Of a DNA stretch of 40,639 bases, positions 27,254 through 36,079 are shown piece by piece. A model generated the notes under the pieces. That model had not been told where the DNA came from. It did not search any database and saw only the letters and a program-made list of their open reading frames with translations. Each line of letters begins with the position of its first letter. Position 1 is the first letter of the stretch. The translations under genes and the position numbers were made by a program. Origin of the DNA: Planctomycetota bacterium (GTDB lineage Bacteria; Planctomycetota; Phycisphaerae; SM23-33); the NCBI GenBank assembly GCA_026693065.1, contig JAPLNA010000244.1:1-40639 (forward strand), in the 5' to 3' direction.

Positions 27254-30046
27254 TCATTTCCTCTCCAACAGGGGGTCGATTGTGGGCCCGCGAAGGAGGA
27301 AGGGCCCGGCCGGTTCGGAGGGGAACTGGAGGGTGGGCACGCCCTGCCAGGCGAGCAGGAACCCCCACGCGGGGCTCCAGGCGATCGCGCCACCCAATGC
27401 CCCCAGGCCCGGCTGGGGCGGCGACCCGGCCCACGTGCCGTCGGGGGCCTCCCGAAAGAACTCCAGATGGGACGAGATCTCTTCGCGGAACACGGCCAAC
27501 ACCGTGCCCGACGGGGTTCCGACCGCCGACAAGGACGTGCCCCGCCCGATGCCCATCTGGGTCACCCGTTGGGGGGCCGACCATGTCGCTCCGTCAGGGC
27601 TGCACAACCGCAAGACGGTGGTCATCCCGGTTTCACGGGCCGCCCGTTCGCCTTGCTGCTCCCGGAATTCCGTCGAGGCCACGATCAGCTCGTACGTTCC
27701 GTCGGCGCGACAGAGGAGGCGAACGTCGTCAGGCCTGCCTTTCCAGGGAATGCGGGCGGCGGTCTCCCAGGCGAAGGCGTCGGGCGATCGAAGGACGCGG
27801 ATGTCGTTCTTCTCGGCGGCGACCCAGAGGAACGTCCCGTCGACGCCCTGGGTGATGTCGTAGCTCGAGAGGGTGCGGTCGATCACCATGGCCGGACTGG
27901 ACCAGTTGACCCCGTTGCGCGACCAGCAGAGGTAGGCCCGGCGGTTGTGTTGGGCCTCGCGGTCGGAGAGGAAGGCCAGAAGGACCCGTCCGGATTCATC
28001 TCGTATGACGCGAGGCGAGCCCTCGTACCATCCGCTGGAGACGGGTAGCCCCAGCCGTTGCGGGGGAGTGAACGTCTTGGCGTCGGTGCTCCAGGCCGTC
28101 CAGAGATCGCCCTCGAACGACCAGTAGAGGCGGATGCCGTCGGGGCCCGGCAGGATCGAGAGCGACCCGCCGTCGCTGTTCAGGGCCGCCACGCGAGGCG
28201 GGTAGTCTCGCCCCACGAGCACGCCGCCCGACCACTCTCGCCAGGGGCCTTTGGGGTCCCAATCCAGGGGGACATCTACCCGTTGGGTCTGCCCGGCGAC
28301 CACGTTGACCTCGACCTTGCGTGGCTGCTGGGCGCCCGTGCCCTGCACCTCCAGCACCTGAGGGCCCGGGGGCAGCAGGCCGATCAGTCCCGGGCCCACT
28401 CGCCCCAGCCGCCCGTCCTGCAAGTACACCCGGAAGTACTCCAGACTGGTGCAGCGGACGTCGAGGGCCCCGTGGGCGGCGACCTTGTCGAACTCGGCCA
28501 CCACCCGCATGCCGCGGTAGTCATAGTGCGGGTCGCGATAGCGATCGTTGGCGGTGAAGAAGGTGTGGATCTGGAAGATCCCGCTGGGCGGAAGGCCCTC
28601 GAACACGAAGCCGTCCCGGGCGGCCTGGGGGGCCTGGGCACGCCTGGCCGCGCCGACGTCCGTGAAGTAATGCTTGTGCAGGCAGCAGCCCATCACGCCG
28701 TCGCCCTGGACGATCGGATAGGCTGTGATCTTCCGGAAGACGTATCCGTCGGGGGCCAGGAGGAAATGCCATTGGAACACGTCGGGATAGTACTTCCGCC
28801 CATTGTCCTCATTGATGGAATACCCCGTGTTGGGCTCGGTGGCCAGGTAGCTGGCCTCCCGCTGCCCCGGGGCGAACCGAACGACGCACGTGTTGGCCCC
28901 ATAGCGATGATGGGCCAGAAGCCCCTCCGGCACCAGCACCTGTGCGGTCTGGAGGTTGTGGCGATAGGCGTTGTCCATCGCAATGGCGCAGGCGCCGTTG
29001 ACCACCGTGCCCAGGTAATTCTGCCCCGCCCGGATCTCCCCGTCCGCCGCCGAGCTCAACTCCGTCGCCTCGGCATGCCGCCCCAGGCTGCCCAGAATGC
29101 ACGCGGACCGCGCCCGCAGCCACGCCCGCGTGCTGATCGCCCCCGGCAGATCGAGCACGTTGTATACCAGGCGGTCCCCGAAGCGGCGGAGGAAGTCGGC
29201 GTAGAGGGCCAGCATCGTCTCGGGGGGAGTGTTGAGCTTCTCGTAGGTGTGCAGGTATTCCCGGATCGCGTCCCCGATCCGCGGGTGCGCGGCGTCCATG
29301 TACACGAACTTCTCGTACGCCCGCCGGGCGTGCTCGTAGCGGTCCATGAAATAATACATCCGCCCGACCCAGTAGTGGGCCTCCAGGTACGTCGGGTCCG
29401 TCCGCCAGGCCTGGCGGAACTTCAGCCACGCCTCCGCGTACCGCCCCTGGTCGTACAGGTGAAGCCCTTCGTACAACCCCCGCGTGGCCTCGATGCTCGT
29501 CGTCCAGACCGGCAGGTGGGGCAGGATCTCCTCCGGCGGCACGTCGGAGAACCACCCCAGAAGTTGGGCCGACAGGTTCCTCTGAAGCGACAGCACGTCC
29601 GAGGCCCGGCCTGCGAGGGTCCGCCGGGTGAGTTCCTTGCGTGTCTGGACGTCGATGACCTGGGCGGTCAGTTCGATCTTCTCCCCGTCGAATGTGAACG
29701 TGCCGGTGATCAGCCGGTCGATCTTCAGTTGCTTGCGGGCCTGCGCCATCGCGTCGGGGTTTCCGGTGGCCAGTTCGGGCGTCCACTTCAACTGGGCGGC
29801 CAGGATCTGCATTTCATCCCGCGCCACCACCGTGAGGCGTTGGCTCTGGGTGAAGTCGGTGGTGATCTGATCGGCCAGCCCCTTCTCCAGCCAGACCCAC
29901 TCGGGGGTGTCGGATTTCATCTGGAAGTTGAACACGGCCACGTTGAGCTTGGCGGCGAGGGCGGCCCGCCCGCCCGTCAAGAGCAGGACGATCGCCGCCA
30001 GCCACCAGGGGGCCGTCAGGCCAACATGTTCTTGCGGGCGTCTCAT
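27254..30046 (-). CDS. CsgG/TolB-N-like + TPR + sialidase-like propeller protein, paralog 3
   Basis: [32 protein letters not shown]...VVARDEMQIL; LYDQGRYAEAWLKFRQAWRTDPTYLEAHYWVGRMYYFMDRYEHARRAYEKFVYMDAAHPRIGDAIREYLHTYEK; sialidase-like C-terminus. Confidence 0.82.
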   Translation of the reverse strand: MRRPQEHVGLTAPWWLAAIVLLLTGGRAALAAKLNVAVFNFQMKSDTPEWVWLEKGLADQITTDFTQSQRLTVVARDEMQILAAQLKWTPELATGNPDAMAQARKQLKIDRLITGTFTFDGEKIELTAQVIDVQTRKELTRRTLAGRASDVLSLQRNLSAQLLGWFSDVPPEEILPHLPVWTTSIEATRGLYEGLHLYDQGRYAEAWLKFRQAWRTDPTYLEAHYWVGRMYYFMDRYEHARRAYEKFVYMDAAHPRIGDAIREYLHTYEKLNTPPETMLALYADFLRRFGDRLVYNVLDLPGAISTRAWLRARSACILGSLGRHAEATELSSAADGEIRAGQNYLGTVVNGACAIAMDNAYRHNLQTAQVLVPEGLLAHHRYGANTCVVRFAPGQREASYLATEPNTGYSINEDNGRKYYPDVFQWHFLLAPDGYVFRKITAYPIVQGDGVMGCCLHKHYFTDVGAARRAQAPQAARDGFVFEGLPPSGIFQIHTFFTANDRYRDPHYDYRGMRVVAEFDKVAAHGALDVRCTSLEYFRVYLQDGRLGRVGPGLIGLLPPGPQVLEVQGTGAQQPRKVEVNVVAGQTQRVDVPLDWDPKGPWREWSGGVLVGRDYPPRVAALNSDGGSLSILPGPDGIRLYWSFEGDLWTAWSTDAKTFTPPQRLGLPVSSGWYEGSPRVIRDESGRVLLAFLSDREAQHNRRAYLCWSRNGVNWSSPAMVIDRTLSSYDITQGVDGTFLWVAAEKNDIRVLRSPDAFAWETAARIPWKGRPDDVRLLCRADGTYELIVASTEFREQQGERAARETGMTTVLRLCSPDGATWSAPQRVTQMGIGRGTSLSAVGTPSGTVLAVFREEISSHLEFFREAPDGTWAGSPPQPGLGALGGAIAWSPAWGFLLAWQGVPTLQFPSEPAGPFLLRGPTIDPLLERK

Positions 30047-30049
30047 GCC

Positions 30050-32473
30050 TTACCAGTTCCTCGGTTTCGTAGTTGTCGCCTCGTCGGCCCGGGGCAACCG
30101 GGCCGGGGCGTCGAGGGGTTTGTCCTTGGGCAGGGCACGCACGCGGAGATCCTGGAAGCGGATCTGCCCCTGCGGCGTGCCCGTGCCCTTCCACAGCAGC
30201 AGCACCCCCGGGCCGCTCCGCTCGATGTTCTCGACGGTCAGGTCCGGCTTGGCCCCGTCCCGCAGGAACAATGCCACCTTGTTCCCCCGCGTGCGGAGGC
30301 AGAAGGGCAGGGGGGTGGAGAAGTCGACTCCCTCGGCCCGGACGCAATGGCTGTCGTCCAGGAAGCCGATCGCCACGGTTCGGTAACGGGGATAGAACCA
30401 CACCGTGGGCATCGCGCCGCCAAACTGCCCCCACCAACCCAGCGTGGCACGCGGGTCACGATCGACGTCGCCGAACGCGACCGTCCCGACGATCTCCAGG
30501 TCGTCGGGCAAAGTCAGGTCCAGGGCGGCCCCGTGGGACTTACCGGCCGGCGCCCACCCGACCAGCGTCGAGCCCTCCAGCCGCCTTCCCCGCCCAGACC
30601 CGTCGTCGGGTTTATCCTTCACCAGATCCCTCTGGCAGAGCGACAGTCCATCCTTGGAGAGCATGGCCTCCAACTGCTTGCGGCGGGTCTCCAGGCTTGC
30701 GGTGAGGTACTCCCGGGCCTCGGGCGACGGGGCCGCCGCCTCCAGCAGTTGCTTCTGCAACGCCGCGACCTTCACGGCGTCGGAGGCCCGGCAGGCCTGT
30801 TCGTGAGCCCGGAGCAAGGCCAGCATCGCCTGGTTGTCGACCGCCGTGGCGGAATACATGTACCAGGTCAACTCCCGCATCGAGATCGTGCAGTCGCTCC
30901 AGAATATCCGTGCCTGGCAAGGCCCGCGATCGTCCCCCGACGGCGGGCCGGCGTACATCGCCACGTCGTTCACGCTCACGCGAAGCCCCTCGGGCCCCGC
31001 CGCCAGGCTCAGCCGATTCCACGCCTTGGGATCGTAGATCTGCGGGCCGTCGTATCCACTGGGCATCCCGGCCGCCGGGTCGCGCACTGACACCCCCCCG
31101 CATCGGTCCATCCGAACCACCGACCGGGCGCCGGGCCATTCAATGAACAACGCTGCCAACGACCGCGTTTCGGGGCGGGCCAGGCCATGGGAGACAATCT
31201 TCACCTGCGCGTCCAGCCGCCCGAGCCCTTTGCCGGCGAACGCGAATTCGTCGTCGTATCCCCCTTGCTCGGCCGACAGGGGCCCGTACCACGGCTTGTA
31301 GTCCACCAGCACGGCATGCCGCCGAGCGGGGGCCTTCTCCGGCTCGGCCGCCAGCACCTTCCGCCACCGCTCCGGAACGGCCGACAGCGGCATCCGGCCG
31401 GCCAACTCCCTCGCCTTGGCCATCCCCATCTGGGCCGCCACGGCCTGGAGGACCCATTCCTCCTCCTCGCTCATAACACCGGGCACGCGCCGGATCGTCT
31501 GGCGGTTCTTTTCCCAGAACGCCAGGCACGCCGCCGCGTCGTCGCTGAGCAGTTCCAACTGAGGCCAATGGAGCGATTCGATGGCCCACCACGCGTTGGC
31601 TCGCTCGGCCTGCTCGATCGCCTCGGCGGTCACGCGTCGCGCCGAGGCCCGATCTCCCAGCAGCAGGTGAGCGCGGGCCAGCTGGTTGGGCAGGATGCCA
31701 TACGTCCCCAAGCCGCCGGGTGTGGTGTCTTTGGCCTCGCCCGCCAGCCGGGCAGCCAGCGCCAGCGACTCACGCGCCTGCCCCGCCCAACGCAACTCCA
31801 ACGCCCACCCGCACAGAACCAGCACGTCGCGGCAGCCCAACTTCCAGGCCTCCTCGAAGGCCTTCACCGCCGGTTCGTGCCGCCCGTTCTGCGAGTGCTC
31901 CAGGGCCTCGAGCACCTTGCCGTCCCACACTCCCGACTGCCCGAACCGCGTATACAGGCCCGGCAGGTCCGTCAGTTCCGAGAACCCCTGGACAGACCAA
32001 TCCCCCCGCGCCACCGACAGCTTGCTCTTGCCCTTGCCCTTATGCCAGACCTCGACGGTGCGCGGCGGCCGCTCGCCTTCCCCCAACTGCTGCACGTGGA
32101 AGATCCGCCGCCCGTCGATCCGGAAGACCACATCCCCGGGCTCGATCCCTTCGGGCGCCGGTTGGTTTGTCCGGATCGGCCAGAGGGCCCCCATGGCCGG
32201 GCGCTCCATGTCGTCCAACAGGAACTCGACGCGGCTCCTGGCCTCCGCCCCCAGCGCGGGGTTCTTCAGGGCCGCGCGCAACGCCTCGCCCGCCGGCTCG
32301 CCGATCATCATCAATTCCTTGTGCGCCTCCGCCCGAACCTGCAGGTCCGGGGAGTTCAACTTCCCGACCCATTCTTTTGCCCCCGCCCCTTGCTGCCCCC
32401 GCGCCGCCCCCGCCAGCAGCAGGCACGCCGCCATCGTCCAAGCCCATTCCGCCGCGTCGGTTCGGCCAGCCAT
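30050..32473 (-). CDS. Secreted mosaic protein: HEAT-like + PDZ-like + TPR-like + laminin/DUF1080-like C-terminus
   Basis: Signal MAACLLLAGAARGQ; SPDLQVRAEAHKELMMIGEPAGEALRAALKN (HEAT-like); GIEPGDVVFRIDGRRIFHVQQL (PDZ-like); helical repeats; C-terminal VDYKPWYGPLSAEQGGYDDEFAFAGKGLG... Confidence 0.6.
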   Translation of the reverse strand: MAGRTDAAEWAWTMAACLLLAGAARGQQGAGAKEWVGKLNSPDLQVRAEAHKELMMIGEPAGEALRAALKNPALGAEARSRVEFLLDDMERPAMGALWPIRTNQPAPEGIEPGDVVFRIDGRRIFHVQQLGEGERPPRTVEVWHKGKGKSKLSVARGDWSVQGFSELTDLPGLYTRFGQSGVWDGKVLEALEHSQNGRHEPAVKAFEEAWKLGCRDVLVLCGWALELRWAGQARESLALAARLAGEAKDTTPGGLGTYGILPNQLARAHLLLGDRASARRVTAEAIEQAERANAWWAIESLHWPQLELLSDDAAACLAFWEKNRQTIRRVPGVMSEEEEWVLQAVAAQMGMAKARELAGRMPLSAVPERWRKVLAAEPEKAPARRHAVLVDYKPWYGPLSAEQGGYDDEFAFAGKGLGRLDAQVKIVSHGLARPETRSLAALFIEWPGARSVVRMDRCGGVSVRDPAAGMPSGYDGPQIYDPKAWNRLSLAAGPEGLRVSVNDVAMYAGPPSGDDRGPCQARIFWSDCTISMRELTWYMYSATAVDNQAMLALLRAHEQACRASDAVKVAALQKQLLEAAAPSPEAREYLTASLETRRKQLEAMLSKDGLSLCQRDLVKDKPDDGSGRGRRLEGSTLVGWAPAGKSHGAALDLTLPDDLEIVGTVAFGDVDRDPRATLGWWGQFGGAMPTVWFYPRYRTVAIGFLDDSHCVRAEGVDFSTPLPFCLRTRGNKVALFLRDGAKPDLTVENIERSGPGVLLLWKGTGTPQGQIRFQDLRVRALPKDKPLDAPARLPRADEATTTKPRNW

Positions 32474-32739
32474 TCCAGTTTCTCCCGTCGGTCGTCAACA
32501 TCCTACCGGATACAGGATACCGCGCCGATCCGCTCCCGGCAGCAACTCTCCGTCCCCCTTTTGACGCCCGACCCCCGCCCCCGCTTCACCGAATTTTCCT
32601 CCGGGCCGTCCCGTTTCCCAATCCAACGGCACGGCCCGGCCGGCGCGAAAGGGTCGACCGGGCCGCTGGGCATACGCCCTACCATACAGCGTATCGTATT
32701 GTCGCCGAATCGGGTCTGGCGGGGTTGCGGTCGGCATGC

Positions 32740-33819
32740 TCAAAGCATGTGCCTTCGCTTCCGTATGACCGCCAATCCGCCCAGGGCCACCAGGGCCAGC
32801 GTGGTCGGTTCGGGAACCAGGGCGACCCGGAATCCGGTGTTGTTGGGATTGTAGTTGCCAACGCCCGACGGATACCCGTTGCAATAAGAGAAGGACCGCC
32901 CTGACGCATACATGTCCATGTCGGTGAAGTAGTACGCTCCACCCCGCAGGCCGCGTCGGTCGCCGTACAGATTCGCCTCGTTCCACTCGAAGACGTTCCC
33001 GCCCTGATCGAACGTGCCGTGGGGCCCCGAGGAGTTCTGGAACTCGCCGGCCACCGTGGTGTAATACATGTCCGTGTCAATGGGATAGATATACGGCGTC
33101 GTGAAGTAGTTGGCGTTGTTGCCGGAGACGTCGTCCAGATCAGCCGTTGGGCTCTTGTTGGACCTCGTCGGATAGTTCCAGTAGCCGGCGCTGGTCGAGC
33201 CTCCCTTGTAGTAGGCCGCCTTGTACCACTCGTCTTCGGTGGGAATCACGTATTTGGCATTAGCCTTCCGCGTCACGGCCATAAGGGCTGCGTTGGTCCT
33301 GGCCCCATTGAGATAGTACGAGCCATCCTCTGTGGTGGAGGCGTCCTGTGCCCCCGTGGGCCGGCCGTTGGTCAGCCAGTTGGCGAACCGTGCGGCGTTT
33401 CCCCAGTTTATGTAGTTTACGGGCCGGTTCGCCCATTCATCGCCGATGCTGTACGTGTAGCTGCCGGATAACCCGTTCTGCCGGATGTTGCATCCATGGT
33501 AGAGCGGCCTACCCATCTGCAGGTTGTACAGTCCGAACGTATCGGTAGCGGCCACGGCGTTCAGGAAAGCCGTGTATTGGCCAGCCGTCACCTCGAACTT
33601 GCCGATGCTGTAGGTGTAGGCCACTGCGCCGTAGCCTTCGGGTCTATCGGACAGGTTGTATCTCATGTCCGCCGCGTTGCCACGATCGCCGACGGCGCAC
33701 CAGAGCGCCGGATCGTTCCAGTTATTCCAGTCTGCCGGCCAGGGGGCGTGCGTCTGGGCTCCGGCCGCCGCACCCAACATGAACACGGTCGTCGTCACGA
33801 GTATGGTTGTCTTTCGCAT
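32740..33819 (-). CDS. SUMF1/FGE-like PEP-CTERM protein, tandem copy 1
   Basis: QTHAPWPADWNNWNDPALWCAVGD...YSIGKFEVTAGQYTAFLNAV...VIPTEDEWYKAAYYKGG...GTFDQGGNVFEWNEAN...RGLRGGAYY...GFRVALVPEPTTLALVALGGLAVIRKRRHML. Confidence 0.9.
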   Translation of the reverse strand: MRKTTILVTTTVFMLGAAAGAQTHAPWPADWNNWNDPALWCAVGDRGNAADMRYNLSDRPEGYGAVAYTYSIGKFEVTAGQYTAFLNAVAATDTFGLYNLQMGRPLYHGCNIRQNGLSGSYTYSIGDEWANRPVNYINWGNAARFANWLTNGRPTGAQDASTTEDGSYYLNGARTNAALMAVTRKANAKYVIPTEDEWYKAAYYKGGSTSAGYWNYPTRSNKSPTADLDDVSGNNANYFTTPYIYPIDTDMYYTTVAGEFQNSSGPHGTFDQGGNVFEWNEANLYGDRRGLRGGAYYFTDMDMYASGRSFSYCNGYPSGVGNYNPNNTGFRVALVPEPTTLALVALGGLAVIRKRRHML

Positions 33820-33867
33820 GGTTCTTCTCCCTGGTTCTAGGGTTACGAGCCCTTTTGTTCGGATTGG

Positions 33868-34926
33868 CTACTTTCTTCGCTTCCGTCCCGACAGAATCGG
33901 AACCGCGCCGAAGAGAATGAAGAACGTAACCGGCTCGGGGACGGCGGCAACCCGGAACCCGATGTTGATCTGCTGGTACGTCGGGACGTGGTAGGCCTTG
34001 TTAATGACATGCATGTAGTTCGAGTCGCCGTTGAAAAGCCCGCCCCGCTGGCCACGATAGATCCCGCCGGCGGCCGTCTCGTTCAATTCCTCAACATTGC
34101 CCCCCTGGTCGAACGTGCCGTAGGGGCCGGGAGAGTTCTGGAACTCGCCCACTTCCGTGGTGTTCTTTCCGGAGTCAATCGGCTGGTCCCAACTGTGGCC
34201 GTAGTTCGCGTTGTTTCCGGCGGCGTCGGCCATACTGGCGCCGGGGGCGGCGTTGCTTCTCGTGGGATAGGTCCAGTAACCGGCGTTGGTCGAGCCGCCC
34301 TTGTAGTAGGCCGCCTTGTACCACTCGTCCTCGGTGGGAATCACGTACTTGGCATTGGTCTTCCGCGTCACGGCCATCAGGTCTGCATTCAGCGTTGCCC
34401 CGTTGAGGTAGTACGAGCCATCTTCCGTGGTGGAGGCGTCCTGCGCTCCTGCAAGCTGGCCATTGGTCAGCCAGTTAACGAATCGCGCCGCATCGCCCCA
34501 CGACACGAAATTCACCGGCCGGTTGGCGTAATCCGGGGCCACGTTGTAGGTGAAGCTGCCCGAAGACCCGGTTCGTTTGATGTTGCATCCGTAGGGATAG
34601 ACCGCCGTGTCCATGTTCGAGTTGTACAGGGCGTAGGTGTCCCTCGCCGCCACCGCGTTGAGGAACGCCGTGTACTGTCCCGCTGTCACCTCGAACTTGC
34701 CGATCTTGTACGTGTAGGGCACGGCACCGTAGCTTGGGATCCCGAATGTCGTGTCGGGATACCGCGTATCCCCCACATTCCCCGGATCGCCCACGGTACA
34801 CCACAAGGCCGGATCGTTCCAGTTGTTCCAGTCCGTCGGCCAAGGGGCGTGCGTCTGCCCCTGCACCACTCCGGCCAGCGTCATCGCCGCTGCCGTCACG
34901 CCCGCGATTATCGTTGTCCTTCGCAT
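33868..34926 (-). CDS. SUMF1/FGE-like PEP-CTERM protein, tandem copy 2
   Basis: MRRTTIIAGVTAAAMTLAGVVQGQTHAPWPTDWNNWNDPALWCTVGD...IGFRVAAVPEPVTFFILFGAVPILSGRKRRK; SD ggagag upstream. Confidence 0.9.
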   Translation of the reverse strand: MRRTTIIAGVTAAAMTLAGVVQGQTHAPWPTDWNNWNDPALWCTVGDPGNVGDTRYPDTTFGIPSYGAVPYTYKIGKFEVTAGQYTAFLNAVAARDTYALYNSNMDTAVYPYGCNIKRTGSSGSFTYNVAPDYANRPVNFVSWGDAARFVNWLTNGQLAGAQDASTTEDGSYYLNGATLNADLMAVTRKTNAKYVIPTEDEWYKAAYYKGGSTNAGYWTYPTRSNAAPGASMADAAGNNANYGHSWDQPIDSGKNTTEVGEFQNSPGPYGTFDQGGNVEELNETAAGGIYRGQRGGLFNGDSNYMHVINKAYHVPTYQQINIGFRVAAVPEPVTFFILFGAVPILSGRKRRK

Positions 34927-34969
34927 CGTTTCTCTCCTTTGGGCTCGCAAACACGTGAGTTCTGTTGGG

Positions 34970-36019
34970 CTATTTCCTTCGTTTTCGCAGCTCCGCCAGC
35001 CCGGCTATCCCCAGCAGGGCCATCATGCCCGGTTCGGGAACCTGGACGAGGCGGAACCCGACGGCCGGGGCCTCCAGCGACGGGCTGTCGAGGTCGTCCC
35101 GGTTCGCCGCTTGCAGGTGGTAGTCGGCACTGCCGGCCGACCCGCCCCGCAAACCGCGGTATTCGCCGTACTGGACCGACTCGTTCCACTCCCAGACATT
35201 GCCCCCCTGGTCGAACGTGCCGTAGGGACTGGGGGAGTTCTGGAACTCGCCGGCGAGGGTGGTGTAGTGGTCAGGGTCGATGAGATTGGGGCTCTGGCCG
35301 AGGTAGTTGGCGCTGTTGCCCGAAGCGTCGGCTGTGTCCCGCCCCGGGGCGGTGTTGCTGGCGGTGGGGTAGTCCCAGTAGCCCGCGTTGATCGAGCCGC
35401 CTTTGTAGTAGGCGGCCTTGTACCACTCGTCCTCCGAGGGAATGGCCCATGTGGCGCCGGGCTTTCGCGTTACCGCCATCAGGGCCGCGTTGCTCGTCGC
35501 GCCGTTGAGATAGTACGCCCCGTCCTCCGTCGTGGCGAGGCCCTGCGGGCCGCGGGGCCGCCCGTTGTGCAGCCAGTTGGCGAACCGCGCCGCGTCGGCC
35601 CAGGAAACGTAGTTCGCCGGCCGGCTGACGTGGTCGGAATCCACGCTGTAAACGTAACTGCCCGGCGCGCCGCTCCGCGCGATCCCGCTGCCGTAGGTGG
35701 TATTGGCCATGCCCGCGTTGTACAGGCCGTAGGCATCGGTCTCGGCCACGGCGCTCAGGAATGCCGTGTACTGACCGGCCGTGACCTCGAACGTGCAGAT
35801 CTTGTACGTGCAGTCCACCTGCCCGCAGATGCGGTTGTGCCCGGTCCCGCCCGCGCCGGCGCCGGAGAGTTCCCCGGCGTTCCCCGGATCGCCCACGGTG
35901 ACCATCAGGGCCGGGTCGTTCCAGTTGTTCCAGTCCGCCGGCCAGGGGGCGTGGGTTTGTCCCATCGCCGCCGCCGCCAGCATCATCACCGTTGCCGGAA
36001 TTATCGTTGCCGTTCGCAT
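34970..36019 (-). CDS. SUMF1/FGE-like PEP-CTERM protein, tandem copy 3
   Basis: MRTATIIPATVMMLAAAAMGQTHAPWPADWNNWNDPALMVTVGD...GTFDQGGNVWEWNES...RGLRGGSAG...VGFRLVQVPEPGMMALLGIAGLAELRKRRK. Confidence 0.9.
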   Translation of the reverse strand: MRTATIIPATVMMLAAAAMGQTHAPWPADWNNWNDPALMVTVGDPGNAGELSGAGAGGTGHNRICGQVDCTYKICTFEVTAGQYTAFLSAVAETDAYGLYNAGMANTTYGSGIARSGAPGSYVYSVDSDHVSRPANYVSWADAARFANWLHNGRPRGPQGLATTEDGAYYLNGATSNAALMAVTRKPGATWAIPSEDEWYKAAYYKGGSINAGYWDYPTASNTAPGRDTADASGNSANYLGQSPNLIDPDHYTTLAGEFQNSPSPYGTFDQGGNVWEWNESVQYGEYRGLRGGSAGSADYHLQAANRDDLDSPSLEAPAVGFRLVQVPEPGMMALLGIAGLAELRKRRK

Positions 36020-36079
36020 GGTTTCTCTCCTGTTTGGCTCTCTTGTCTTTCCGTCAAAGATCACTCTTGCCCCACGTGG

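Noticed and set aside
14963-30046. Curli-like secretion system based on the CsgG-like domains
   Set aside because: No lipobox on the CsgG-like proteins and no CsgA/B/E/F-like genes. The large C-terminal propellers are incompatible with a simple pore role.
32560-32587. Possible fourth copy of the bipartite motif upstream of 30050..32473 (minus: GGTGAAGCGGGGG...GGGCGTCAAA)
   Set aside because: The -35-like part lacks TTT, the -10-like part is GTCAAA, and the spacing is 22 rather than 21. Too degenerate to count.
32740-36019. SUMF1-like tandem copies as diversity-generating retroelement targets
   Set aside because: The variable C-terminal loop fits the general fold, but there is no reverse transcriptase, no template repeat and no adenine-specific substitution pattern I could demonstrate in the window.
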